From Candidatus Heimdallarchaeota archaeon (lineage in GTDB: Archaea > Asgardarchaeota > Heimdallarchaeia > Hodarchaeales > Hodarchaeaceae), in contig DXJL01000104.1 in NCBI GenBank assembly GCA_019057635.1, positions 1 to 64,000 of the forward strand: a stretch of DNA of 64,000 bases. The letters run 5' to 3'. Shown here in pieces: positions 20,586 through 30,525 of the stretch. The notes beneath the pieces were generated by a model. That model ran no database searches, was not told the DNA's origin, and saw only the letters and a list, made by a program, of their open reading frames with translations. The position numbers and the translations under genes are program-made. Positions within the stretch are counted from its first letter, which is position 1. Each line of letters begins with the position of its first letter.

Positions 20586-20741
20586 TTTCGCACCATTCTG
20601 AGAAAAAATTGCACCTGTTAAAAAGAAAATCGGTCATCCACCTCGAATTCAAATTCACAAAACTTTTTTAGTGCGATACCTAGACTCAGACAAATATTAC
20701 TTACAATTTTATTTTGAGCTAGAATCGGAGTAATTAACAAA

Positions 20742-21773
20742 GTGGAATCAGACCAACGGCGACTATATCTTAATAATTGGGCTTTAATGACTTCAGACAA
20801 TCGTATAATGTGGTCCTTCGGTGATATCAACCAAGAAAAGCAAGAAATGACACTTGATTTTATCACAGCATTATCTAAACTCGGTCATGAAGTTTGGGGG
20901 AAGGATCAATCAATAGGCACAATTCGATTACGGTATGCTACTCCTCATCCAAGTCATGCTCGAGAAATTTTGATCATTGACTTACATCGGGAATATAATA
21001 TTGTTATTTCTGATCCTCTAGTTACTACAAGACTTATGAGCAAGATTACTGTGGATGATGATCAATCTCAAGATTTTGATAATATTAGGAGTATTTTAGC
21101 TGGTTCAGCTGCGGTAACTTACTCAAAATTCTTTTCAGAGGGGAATACTCTAGAACCTTCCATTGTTGATGAAATCTTCCAAGAAGCTGTTACTGCTGTA
21201 ACTTTTAATAAAAAAGTAACTGTGGGGAATGGAGAATGCTCATTTTCAGCTCTTTCAGTCGAGGAACTCCTCTTTTTCCATGCACTGTTAAAAAACTTAT
21301 TCGAATCTTACTCTCACTATTCTAATTTTCCCCAGACTTCTCCTTGGGGAGTTGTACATTCTAGCACAGGTGCTCAAGTTTATCTTGAACATGAACCTCC
21401 AATAGATGGGGCTTTAATTAGTGCATTTTCCTCTGTAACCGCTACGTACTGTAATCTTCTTTTTTCTGCATATCCGTCTCGTCTTGTTTTTGGCTATGAT
21501 GCCTCTTTGGGTATGGAGTTTATAACGACAACAAATAATATTTTTGTAATTAATAACCCTCAACGACTTTTAAAACTCCAACGTTTCATCCGTCAATGGA
21601 AAAAAGTACCCAAACACATCAAAGAAGACCTCATTCCGGCAATGAAGTCATATTTTGTCGAATTAGCAATTTTAGAAGAGCGCCAGCGTCTTAAATCACT
21701 TGAATTTCACCAAGTTATCAACAATTTAACGCATATGGGTATTCGTAGAGCAAGGGAGTATAAAGAATTATAA
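20742..21773 (+). CDS. Hypothetical protein, possibly two tandem longin/Roadblock-like domains
   Basis: Two segments with longin-like order: LNNWALMTSDNRIMWSFGD...TLDFITALSKLGHEVW...IRLRYA..EILIIDLHREYNIVISD and WGVVHSSTGAQVYL..DGALISAFSSVTATYCNLLF...GMEFITTTNNIFVINN. Family assignment is inference. Confidence 0.4.
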   Translation: MESDQRRLYLNNWALMTSDNRIMWSFGDINQEKQEMTLDFITALSKLGHEVWGKDQSIGTIRLRYATPHPSHAREILIIDLHREYNIVISDPLVTTRLMSKITVDDDQSQDFDNIRSILAGSAAVTYSKFFSEGNTLEPSIVDEIFQEAVTAVTFNKKVTVGNGECSFSALSVEELLFFHALLKNLFESYSHYSNFPQTSPWGVVHSSTGAQVYLEHEPPIDGALISAFSSVTATYCNLLFSAYPSRLVFGYDASLGMEFITTTNNIFVINNPQRLLKLQRFIRQWKKVPKHIKEDLIPAMKSYFVELAILEERQRLKSLEFHQVINNLTHMGIRRAREYKEL

Positions 21774-22223
21774 GGAACCTGATATATCTGCAATTAATGG
21801 ATGGGTACAATCTATTAGCTCCTCAACTGATAAAAACAAATTTTGGCCTAACTCTCCACCTCCTCCATATACATTTTGTTGATTTAAGACAAGTTCATCA
21901 AGGATTGCAGGAATTTCAAGACTAATCGGAGGAACATCTCCAACAGAATAACCTGTATACTTTTTAACTTCTTTAGGTGAGGCTAACTTAATATCTTTTA
22001 CAAGTAATAGTTTTTTCAACTTTGATGTCTTAATTTTCCTATTTCCTTGCAGAATAACTAAATAAACCATATTAGATGAATCTATAACGACAATTGACTT
22101 TATTATCTCTTCACTACTGCATCTAAGTGCCTTACAAGTTTCTTCTACTGTTCGCGTTGAGGCATCGACCGTAATTATTGAAGCTAGTAATCCTTTTTCT
22201 CTAATATAATCTAGTAAATTCAT
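21768..22223 (-). CDS. YbaK/EbsC-type aminoacyl-tRNA deacylase
   Basis: RTVEETCKALRCSSEEIIKSIVVID, NRKIKTSKLKKLL, ASPKEVKKYTGYSVGDVPPI, VYGGGGELGQNLFLSVEELI. Confidence 0.88.
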   Translation of the reverse strand: MNLLDYIREKGLLASIITVDASTRTVEETCKALRCSSEEIIKSIVVIDSSNMVYLVILQGNRKIKTSKLKKLLLVKDIKLASPKEVKKYTGYSVGDVPPISLEIPAILDELVLNQQNVYGGGGELGQNLFLSVEELIDCTHPLIADISGSL

Positions 22224-22288
22224 CGCAAATCCCTATAAAATACAGAATTCAGAGAGCTAAACCTAATTAGTTTTGTTTAAAAATATGC

Positions 22289-22849
22289 ATGAATATCTTC
22301 CTTATTATGTTATTTGGTCAGAATATCTACTTACGTGGTTTAGAACTTTCCGATGTACCTGAACTCATGAAACACTGGAACAATCGTGAGTTAAAACAAT
22401 TTTTAAACAAAATCACACCACAATCGATCCAAGAAGAAGAACAATGGATTCGGAATACTTGGAATGAGAGAAAGAATGGCAATTCCTATGTATTTGGAAT
22501 ATGTCTTGTCGAAACTGATCTTTATATTGGAAATAGTGAAGTGAGAATACTTGACACAATAAGTCGTCGTGGGAACTTGGGAATATCTATATTTAATCCT
22601 GATTATTGGAACAAGGGATATGGAACAGAGGCTATTCGATTAATCCTTGATTATTCATTTACAACATTAAATTTACATTCTGCAGAATTGGAAGTATTCT
22701 CTAATAATCCACGAGCTCAACGTTGTTATGAAAAAAACGGATTTAAGAAGACTGGAGTCCGTCGGGAAGCTCTCTTTCGAGATGGGAAGTATATTGACAT
22801 CTTTTTACTTGATATCACGAAGAAAGAATGGAATAACCTGAATATCTAG
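22289..22849 (+). CDS. GNAT acetyltransferase (RimJ/RimL-like)
   Basis: GQNIYLRGLELSDVPELMKHWN; NLGISIFNPDYWNKGYGTEAIRLILDYSFTTLNLHSAELEVFSNNPRAQRCYEKNGFKKTG. Confidence 0.92.
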   Translation: MNIFLIMLFGQNIYLRGLELSDVPELMKHWNNRELKQFLNKITPQSIQEEEQWIRNTWNERKNGNSYVFGICLVETDLYIGNSEVRILDTISRRGNLGISIFNPDYWNKGYGTEAIRLILDYSFTTLNLHSAELEVFSNNPRAQRCYEKNGFKKTGVRREALFRDGKYIDIFLLDITKKEWNNLNI

Positions 22850-22861
22850 TAGAAATCAGAT

Positions 22862-23590
22862 TCATTTCACACTTTTTGGCTTATTAATTGAATTTTGGAT
22901 TTGCATGAGTTCAGGTTGTGTTTGGTTGTACTGTCCATAGATACACTGACTTTCTAACGGGCATTGCTCACAAAGAGGAAGAATTTTCTGACAGAATTGT
23001 TGACAGTGACTGACAATTAAGGCATGAAATTTCCCTAAAACGTAGTAATCTCGGTCGAGAGAGTTAGAGATAATTTCCTGAATATTTTCATATTTTTCTT
23101 TCAAGTATTTGACCTTACCAAACATCCTGGCAATAAATCTCCTTGTATAAGTTCCAACAATTGGTACTGCTTCGTAAAAGCAGTATACTAGTAGAGAATC
23201 AGCTGTTTCCTTCCCAACACCCTTTATTCGCAACAAATCATTTCTAGATGGGGTTTTTGATCCTTTGGAATAATCAAGAAAAATTTCAGCTAATGAATAC
23301 AGAGACTGTGCTTTTTGTTTATAGAATCCTGCTGGTCGTATTAGCACCTCAAGTTGTGCACATTTAACAGCCTTGAGACGCTTAAAAGAAGTAATATTAT
23401 GCTTAAAGAGATTTGAAATTGCTAAATCCACATTTATCCAATTTGTATTTTGGACAAGAATGGTTCCAATTGCTACTTCGAATAATTCTTCTTCTGACTT
23501 TTTCTTGAGCCAAAGCATCCAAGTCTCGTGATGTGGATCGATCCGATTATAGGACATGGATAGTGACTGATATAGATCATTTAATTCCAT
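22862..23590 (-). CDS. HhH-GPD superfamily protein with Fe-S cluster loop, apparently lacking the catalytic Asp
   Basis: AIGTILVQNTNWINVDLAI, RIKGVGKETADSLLVYCF, C-terminal CQKILPLCEQCPLESQC. The usual VDxYTRR position reads VGTYTRR. Confidence 0.85.
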   Translation of the reverse strand: MELNDLYQSLSMSYNRIDPHHETWMLWLKKKSEEELFEVAIGTILVQNTNWINVDLAISNLFKHNITSFKRLKAVKCAQLEVLIRPAGFYKQKAQSLYSLAEIFLDYSKGSKTPSRNDLLRIKGVGKETADSLLVYCFYEAVPIVGTYTRRFIARMFGKVKYLKEKYENIQEIISNSLDRDYYVLGKFHALIVSHCQQFCQKILPLCEQCPLESQCIYGQYNQTQPELMQIQNSINKPKSVK

Positions 23591-23819
23591 ACAAACTTCT
23601 CTTTACAGTATTTGATTATAATAAATTTTTGATCATCAGATAATCTGTTTATCACTCGCAATGGATATTTTACTAAGTCCGTTGATTCAAACTTCTGAGT
23701 CATTCCCAAAACGAATTGTTAATAAATCCCTACTTCATCCAATAATTAATTGCTCCTCCTTTCCTTCGAACGTCAAATTGTCGGGCAAGGTTAGGGAACG
23801 ATAAACATTTTGGGATGAT

Positions 23820-24263
23820 TTGTCTAGTCAGACTCTTATAGTAAGAAATGGTGTTTTGATTTGTATGTCTGGTCATGAATCAGAAGTTCAATTAGAGACT
23901 ATCGCGTGGCAGGTGATGATTGTTTCCGTTTTTCGACATACAGAGCGGCAAACTTTAAATTTATTACTCTCTCTTTTAGGTATTTCATCAATAGAGGATG
24001 CAACGCGTCTTCTAGAGCAAATATTTAAACTAATAAGAAAGGGTATGATATACATTCCCGAAGCTAGGCTAGAAATATTTCATGAAGCGCCTGAATTAGT
24101 AGATGTGTATTTGATCAAAGAATTTGACGTTGCAATGAGATCTTTAGTTAAAGAACTATCTGAACTTAGAGTGAGATTAAGTCAAGTTGAGGAGTTAGAT
24201 TTCATTCCTCAAAAGGTTCACATTGACTGGAAAAATTATGTAGAGGGTAAATATATCCACTAA
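23820..24263 (+). CDS. Hypothetical protein
   Basis: 147-aa ORF in an otherwise empty interval; no recognised family. Confidence 0.4.
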   Translation: MSSQTLIVRNGVLICMSGHESEVQLETIAWQVMIVSVFRHTERQTLNLLLSLLGISSIEDATRLLEQIFKLIRKGMIYIPEARLEIFHEAPELVDVYLIKEFDVAMRSLVKELSELRVRLSQVEELDFIPQKVHIDWKNYVEGKYIH

Positions 24264-24419
24264 CGGAAGAATTACTAACCTTCTCGAAGTAATTATTTCC
24301 ATTAAACTAATTGTGGTTATAACCCATAAGTTCCCTCAGATTTTTATTCCTCTCTCAACCCTCCTTCAATCCTCCTCAGTGAATATCCTCTGAAATACAT
24401 CTAATGGATTAGTTCTCAA

Positions 24420-24629
24420 ATGACCAAAATATCAGTCGAAGTTCCCCAACACATACTAGATGATCTTCAACTCCATATTGGAACCGATAAGAAATATGTA
24501 AGCCTTAGTGATGCCATTCGCGCTGCATTACGTAAGTTATTAGATACTCTAGATGAAATTGATAATCGACATGGAAGAAGACCCGAATCTCAGCCTGAAA
24601 TAAACCCCTACAATTCACCTTCTGAATAG
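24420..24629 (+). CDS. Ribbon-helix-helix (CopG-like) small protein
   Basis: KISVEVPQHILDDLQLHIGTDKKYVSLSDAIRAALRKLLD. Confidence 0.75.
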   Translation: MTKISVEVPQHILDDLQLHIGTDKKYVSLSDAIRAALRKLLDTLDEIDNRHGRRPESQPEINPYNSPSE

Positions 24630-24652
24630 GAATTAACTGGAGCAGAAAAACC

Positions 24653-25414
24653 TTGGAAACATTGATAATCTCAATTGGTATCTTTATAACACTTGGAATA
24701 TTTACATACATAACCGCAAAATACACAGCGATAACAAATTCATATTATGGATTGTTAGCAAGTTATATTCTCTTTCTTACTCTCGCCCAATTCTTTGCCA
24801 CGAAGATAGCAGTGTTTAATCTTGATTTCATTTTACTTGGAGAATTTAAAGCTCCAGTGGGAGTGATAGTCTTCCCTTTTACACTGCAGATAACTGATAT
24901 GGTTAATGAAAAATTTGGCCGAAAAGCCGTTTATAATATGATATGGATCGCATTGGTTTGTCAAATTGTAATGGTTATCTTTTTGATATTTGCCTCATAT
25001 TTACCTGTAGTTAATGAGCCAGATCCTTTCGCTGCATTTGCAATTGTCCCTGCAATTACTCTTGCATCCTGGACAAGCTTTCTCATTAGTGAAAGATTCG
25101 ATGCTTGGATATATGACAATATTAGAGAGTGGATACGAAATAGAACTCAAGACGATGACGATTGGTGGAAATATCTTTGGATTCGAAACGTATTTAGCGA
25201 TGTACTCAGCTTAGGTCTCGATTCGATAATTTTTGTCCCATTGGCCTTCTATGTCTTACCCAGTATTCAAGGATTCATTGATACAACAATACAACCTGCA
25301 GACATTGATTTCGTTTTGGTGTTAATTCTCGGCCAAGTGGCTATTAAATGGTTCTTAGGAGTGATCGATACTCCGTTCATGTATCTAACACGATGGATAT
25401 ATGATAAGAATTAG
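24653..25414 (+). CDS. Queuosine precursor transporter-type (VUT family) membrane protein
   Basis: KAPVGVIVFPFTLQITDMVNEKFGRKAVYNMIW matches the YhhQ/VUT signature; several TM segments. Confidence 0.85.
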   Translation: METLIISIGIFITLGIFTYITAKYTAITNSYYGLLASYILFLTLAQFFATKIAVFNLDFILLGEFKAPVGVIVFPFTLQITDMVNEKFGRKAVYNMIWIALVCQIVMVIFLIFASYLPVVNEPDPFAAFAIVPAITLASWTSFLISERFDAWIYDNIREWIRNRTQDDDDWWKYLWIRNVFSDVLSLGLDSIIFVPLAFYVLPSIQGFIDTTIQPADIDFVLVLILGQVAIKWFLGVIDTPFMYLTRWIYDKN

Positions 25415-25420
25415 AATGAA

Positions 25421-27583
25421 TTAATCTTGAGAGAAGATTTCCAATACATCTTTAATTGAAATATTCTCCCCCCTTAATTCAATTGAATGGTGATATTGAG
25501 TATAAAATTTGAGTCCTACACCCATTTTAAGGACAAAACAGTCAATTTCTGACAGATCCATAATTGTATCATGTAAAATACTTAATTTTTCATTTATCTC
25601 ACTTTTTGCTTCTTTGATAACCTCTTTCCATTCTTTCGTCAAAACCTCATCTAACTGCTTTCTACAAACAAATATTACATCAATTCCGATGCTTTTGGTT
25701 CCTCTAATCTGAGTGCTTGTTTTCATTTCTGAATGGACTGGATAAATGCTTTTTATTATGAACTTTTGCTCTATTAGGCTATTTATTAATTTAACCCATG
25801 CATCTAACTCTTTATGATGGAACGTAAAGATAAGTAAGCCATCGTCTTTCATAACTCTTGATATCTCTTGAAAAACAGCTGTAAGTTCTACTTGATATTG
25901 TTCACCTGATTTTCCTCTCTTTATATTCTTTACAATTTCAGTATCTTTTGGTGTATATTCTGGTACAAACCAAGGGTATGAATTTTGTAAACCCAGTCTT
26001 AGCCATACATAGTAGAAATCAGCCAGCTCTGCATATTGTACATTATCGTAATACGGGGGATCAGTAACGACGAGATCAATCGATTTCCCAGATAGGGGAA
26101 TTTCAGTAGACGAATGACAGTATAAATGAACGAGTTTAGAGTTATCTATGGTATCAATAGTTCTAGAATTGAAATTAACCTCTGCTACAATTGGGTGATT
26201 CATTTGTTTCCGAGTTGTTTTTCCAGAAGAATCAATGTAAACCTCGTAAGGGGCCTTTGAATACATTTTTACCTTTATCATCTTCTTGAAAAAATTCTTG
26301 AAAGTCCCTGTTCCATAACGTGCTCCCCATGGATTATTTTCGCATGGATTCAACGTAGCGGGATATGCATGTTTTCTAAATAAATTGTAGACATAATGAT
26401 TTTTTCGATGGTACTCACATAATAGATTATTATATTCAAGAGCCGTAGAAAAAGTTATAAGCAAAAACTCTCTAATATTTTGATCTGCTATTTCAAGTAT
26501 GGCTTGCAAAAGCCTACCTAGTGATAAAAGCTGTCGTTTATTGTACATGTCAGTGAAATAGGTAATCTGATGATTCAACAGTTCTTGAGTCTTTGCTCCA
26601 GGGGGTATTTTTTGTTGAGGTAGAGGTAAACGATCTTGTAATGAGTTAAATTCCGATTCTGCTTGCTTAAATAGATCTAAATCGTCTTCATTAGCTGTTT
26701 TAAATCCTCGGGTTTTACATTCAGTACAATAGAATTCAAGAGCATAGAGTCTTTCAAAAGGTTTTCCTTGACTCTTATTTACATTAACAATTCGTCCTGT
26801 GTGTTGACATGAAGGACAGAAATAGCGTCCCCTTTTTACATAAAAGTCTGATGCTGCAAAACTTGTTGAGCACTTTGGGCACAAACAACTAGCCTTTCTA
26901 TCAGTTAAAAATAGTTGATTGCATTCAGGGCAAATTACATACTGCGTTGTTGCATCTTTTCTATTATACGCAAAGAGAAAACTGCGAAATAGCGGGATAT
27001 TGTGTTGACATTTTTCACATTTAATTTCTTTAATCCAGAAATGGTACATGACGTCAGCGATGCTAGAACAAAATGAACATTGGGATTTATAGTATCGCTG
27101 AATATCTAGCTTAACATTTTTTGAGATATTATCAAATTCTTTCTGTAGTAAACTTATTTCTGCATCTTCGATTTCCTTTTTGACAGTAAACCATGCAACG
27201 GGATTTAAATCTCCTCCAATGACTTTGGCATAACCCAATCTCAATGCCTCAACAACAGTAGTCCCACCCCCCATAAAAGGATCTAGAACTGACATATTTG
27301 AGAAAGAGTGATCTTTTAAATATAAATCCCAAAAGGGAACCCCTCCAGTTTTTTTAGTGTGAGCTAGTGGTTTAATACTTGCGTATATCAATATAGAGCG
27401 AAAAACAGATCCTAGTCTACGGGCAAACCATTTATGAAGAGTTAAGATTGGACGATAGTACCTCTTTGCATTGCTTTCGCGATTAGCAATCTCACTGACT
27501 TGAGAGAAGGGAAATTCTTTTTCGATTTCTTTCTCTTGGATCAAGTTTTGGGTTTCTTGGGTACCTGGTGGTGATTTACGCAT
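25421..27583 (-). CDS. DNA methylase with Zn-ribbon insertion (DUF1156/COG1743-like), paralog A
   Basis: YRPILTLHKWFARRLGSVFRSILIY; motif I DPFMGGGTTVVEALRLG; several CxxC pairs; motif IV DPPYYDNVQYAELADFYYVWLRLGL. A TTG at 27544 overlapping the tdk stop (TTGA) is a plausible alternative start. Confidence 0.87.
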   Translation of the reverse strand: MRKSPPGTQETQNLIQEKEIEKEFPFSQVSEIANRESNAKRYYRPILTLHKWFARRLGSVFRSILIYASIKPLAHTKKTGGVPFWDLYLKDHSFSNMSVLDPFMGGGTTVVEALRLGYAKVIGGDLNPVAWFTVKKEIEDAEISLLQKEFDNISKNVKLDIQRYYKSQCSFCSSIADVMYHFWIKEIKCEKCQHNIPLFRSFLFAYNRKDATTQYVICPECNQLFLTDRKASCLCPKCSTSFAASDFYVKRGRYFCPSCQHTGRIVNVNKSQGKPFERLYALEFYCTECKTRGFKTANEDDLDLFKQAESEFNSLQDRLPLPQQKIPPGAKTQELLNHQITYFTDMYNKRQLLSLGRLLQAILEIADQNIREFLLITFSTALEYNNLLCEYHRKNHYVYNLFRKHAYPATLNPCENNPWGARYGTGTFKNFFKKMIKVKMYSKAPYEVYIDSSGKTTRKQMNHPIVAEVNFNSRTIDTIDNSKLVHLYCHSSTEIPLSGKSIDLVVTDPPYYDNVQYAELADFYYVWLRLGLQNSYPWFVPEYTPKDTEIVKNIKRGKSGEQYQVELTAVFQEISRVMKDDGLLIFTFHHKELDAWVKLINSLIEQKFIIKSIYPVHSEMKTSTQIRGTKSIGIDVIFVCRKQLDEVLTKEWKEVIKEAKSEINEKLSILHDTIMDLSEIDCFVLKMGVGLKFYTQYHHSIELRGENISIKDVLEIFSQD

Positions 27584-28149
27584 CTTGGCTCATAATTATC
27601 TGATTGTCCTGATTTTTCAATTAAGACTAGCGGACTGTCATAAGGACTGGGCTTTCCATCTATCAATCGCTGAGTAAGGACGGCCCAATGATTGCAGTTT
27701 GGATATTCACATATTGCAGTGAGCCGAGTCACGTGATTTGCTCTTCCAACTAACGAGGGCATTGGTCCAAATGGTTCTCCGCGAAAACTCAATAATAATC
27801 CACAAACAATGACGTGATATTCTTTTTTGATCAAATCTTCTACAACATCAACTAGATTATCTGTAAAGAATTGAGCTTCATCAATTCCAACGAATTTACA
27901 TTCTAGAGTCTCTAAATGGGACAATATCTTTTCAGGATATTTTTCATCTATTACAATTGCTTCTAGCTGCATATTACTGCCCCTCGACGCAATTCCAGGC
28001 TCTCGGGTGTTGACTGCAGGTTTAAATACGATACCTTTAATATCTGAATACCGTAACTCGTTGAACATACGAATTAAATATTCGCTTTTCCCAGATTTCA
28101 TCGGTCCGAAGATTGCTTCGAGATATCCAGGTTTATAGATTTCTGGCAA
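27541..28149 (-). CDS. tdk: Thymidine kinase
   Basis: GYLEAIFGPMKSGKSEYLIRMFNELRYS; KFVGIDEAQFF; VIVCGLLLSFRGEPFGPMPSLVGRANHVTRLTAIC. Confidence 0.93.
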   Translation of the reverse strand: MPEIYKPGYLEAIFGPMKSGKSEYLIRMFNELRYSDIKGIVFKPAVNTREPGIASRGSNMQLEAIVIDEKYPEKILSHLETLECKFVGIDEAQFFTDNLVDVVEDLIKKEYHVIVCGLLLSFRGEPFGPMPSLVGRANHVTRLTAICEYPNCNHWAVLTQRLIDGKPSPYDSPLVLIEKSGQSDNYEPRCVNHHQVPKKPKT

Positions 28150-28210
28150 TAAATATGACCTCCATTAGCGATTGACCTTTTAACTTGCTCTTTTCTTTTA
28201 AGGGAGGAGG

Positions 28211-30301
28211 TTATAAAAATTTCTTCATTTGAAATAGTTCAGCCAAAGTTTTTTTTAGATCATTTTCAGTACCGTGTAGTAAATAAAATGATAGTAATGG
28301 TAATATTTCTGCAAATAATTTCTCCCACTCTCCCTCTTTCCTTTTTCCATATTTATCTGAAAATTTCTGAAATTTTACTTTGATTTCCTCCTCTATTGAG
28401 GTACATGTGTCCACTGTGATCGGAGTATCATCTTCTGTTGTTTTTCTAGCTACTAGAATTATATCGAAATTACTACCTGTGACGGGTCGGGCACGAAATT
28501 CGCTAATTATAGGGAAAGCTGCTTTGAGTAGAAACTGGCTTTCATTTAAAGCTTTAAGTATTAAGCTCCATGCTTTCGGATTAGAATGATGGAAAGTGAA
28601 TATTAAAGGAGATTTATCTTTTAATACCCGACGACATTCTCTAAAGACCTTAATTAATTGAGAAACAAATAATAAATCATCTTTTTGTAATCCAATTTCT
28701 TCTTCACTGATGATAGTGGAGGATTCAAACCATGAATATGTTTCTTTTAAAGCTAACCGCAACCACACATAGAAAAAATTTGCTAATTCGCTATATTGTA
28801 TATAATCAAAGTATGGTGGATCAGTCAAGACTAAATCGACAGATTGATCAGGAATACCATACTTCATCAGGTTAATGGACGTACCTGCAATTAACAAAGT
28901 GTCGGCGTTGACACTCTCTTTAAGTTGATCAAAATTTTCAAGTATCTGAGCATGGATTCGATCACCAGGAATAGGTATGCGAGTAATTCGATTCTCTTGG
29001 ATTCTGATCTCAAATGGGGCTTCACAATATTCTTTTGCTCTTTTTATCTTTTCTAGATAAGTGATGAATGTTCCATTACCCTTATCAGTTCCCCAGACGT
29101 TATTCTCAACATACTGCAAAGGAACAAGGAATGATTGAAAATTAAAAACATTTACAATTTGTTTCATGGTATAATTATATGGAGAGAGCACGGTATGAAA
29201 TTCCAAGCTACTAGAAAAGGCACTAACAAAAAATTCTTTTAAGTTTTGATCTTTAATTAACAAGATGGTTTCTAGAAGTAAACTTAGGCTAAATAATTGT
29301 CGAGGATTGAATAAGGCTGCGAAAGTCTTAAAGCCGTAGTTGATTAGATTTTTTACATTTGACCCGCTTTCAGGAAGTATCTCTCTTGGATATGGTAAAT
29401 TCTCTTTTTGCTCTTCAAATAAATCAACGATTTTATTATAATTTTTAATATCCTCTTCATCCACCGATTTGTATCCTCTGTACCTACACTTTTTACAATA
29501 AAATTCAATAGCAATCTGTCTTGATGAGAATGATTGAACATTTTCCTTTACTATATCCACTAACCGGAATTCACTTTCACACTTTGTACACGTGAATATC
29601 TTCTTCTTACAGTTCCCCTTTTGCGGGATGAACTTTGTTTCACAATTGAGACAAGTACTTTGAGAAGAGAGATCCTCTCTAGTGGAAAACAACATGTGAC
29701 ATTCTGGACAAATTACTAATGTTTCTCGACTCTTACGTTGCATCTTCCCTATGATGTAATATTTGAATAAATCCTCATTCGATTGGCAACTAGGGCATTG
29801 AATAGTACGAACCCAAAATGTATACATAATGTCTGCGTGATGAGATCCACATTCAGAACATTTTGTCTGATAGAACTCTTTAATTCGTTTTCCCACGTGG
29901 TTAAAAATCCAAGTTATTTTTTGGTTGAATTTTTCTGTGTTTAAGCTATCAAGCTCCTTTTTTGTTGTGAACCAAGCAACAGGATTTAGATCAATACCAA
30001 TAGATTTTACCCCCAATCTATTAAGCTCAATCAGGCTTGTTCCTCCTCCACAGAAGGGATCCAAGACAATTTTTCCAGAAAAATTATGATTTCTATAGAA
30101 TGCTCCTTCGTCATCTTCTGTAGAGCTAAATAAGTGGGTATCTGAAAAGTGAGCTAAACCTATTGCTCGAAACGTTGATCCGGGTCTTCGTGCCCATGAT
30201 TTGTGAATTGAGTAAATCGGTCGATAGAATTGGCGTCTTTGCGACTCAACCTTTGCAATTTCTTGAATAGATGCAACAGGGAAATTTTTTTCTATAGGCA
30301 C
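28211..30301 (-). CDS. DNA methylase with Zn-ribbon insertion (DUF1156/COG1743-like), paralog B
   Basis: YRPIYSIHKSWARRPGSTFRAIGL; DPFCGGGTSLIELNRLG; several CxxC pairs; DPPYFDYIQYSELANFFYVWLRLAL. Confidence 0.87.
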   Translation of the reverse strand: MPIEKNFPVASIQEIAKVESQRRQFYRPIYSIHKSWARRPGSTFRAIGLAHFSDTHLFSSTEDDEGAFYRNHNFSGKIVLDPFCGGGTSLIELNRLGVKSIGIDLNPVAWFTTKKELDSLNTEKFNQKITWIFNHVGKRIKEFYQTKCSECGSHHADIMYTFWVRTIQCPSCQSNEDLFKYYIIGKMQRKSRETLVICPECHMLFSTREDLSSQSTCLNCETKFIPQKGNCKKKIFTCTKCESEFRLVDIVKENVQSFSSRQIAIEFYCKKCRYRGYKSVDEEDIKNYNKIVDLFEEQKENLPYPREILPESGSNVKNLINYGFKTFAALFNPRQLFSLSLLLETILLIKDQNLKEFFVSAFSSSLEFHTVLSPYNYTMKQIVNVFNFQSFLVPLQYVENNVWGTDKGNGTFITYLEKIKRAKEYCEAPFEIRIQENRITRIPIPGDRIHAQILENFDQLKESVNADTLLIAGTSINLMKYGIPDQSVDLVLTDPPYFDYIQYSELANFFYVWLRLALKETYSWFESSTIISEEEIGLQKDDLLFVSQLIKVFRECRRVLKDKSPLIFTFHHSNPKAWSLILKALNESQFLLKAAFPIISEFRARPVTGSNFDIILVARKTTEDDTPITVDTCTSIEEEIKVKFQKFSDKYGKRKEGEWEKLFAEILPLLSFYLLHGTENDLKKTLAELFQMKKFL

Positions 30302-30525
30302 GAACTTTTCTCCTATTTACCACACTAGATAAGGTCTCACTTAGTCACCTGAACTCATAATTTCAGTTCATGATATTTTGGAGTTTAAATGACACCTTAA
30401 AATATTTAACGAGAAAATGCTATACTTACTATGATGTTGATTTAATATAAATTAATTGGTGTTTTATCATAGCGAATTCTCTTATCAGATCTGCAAAAAA
30501 AGAAGATTTACAGGCTCTTGAATCT

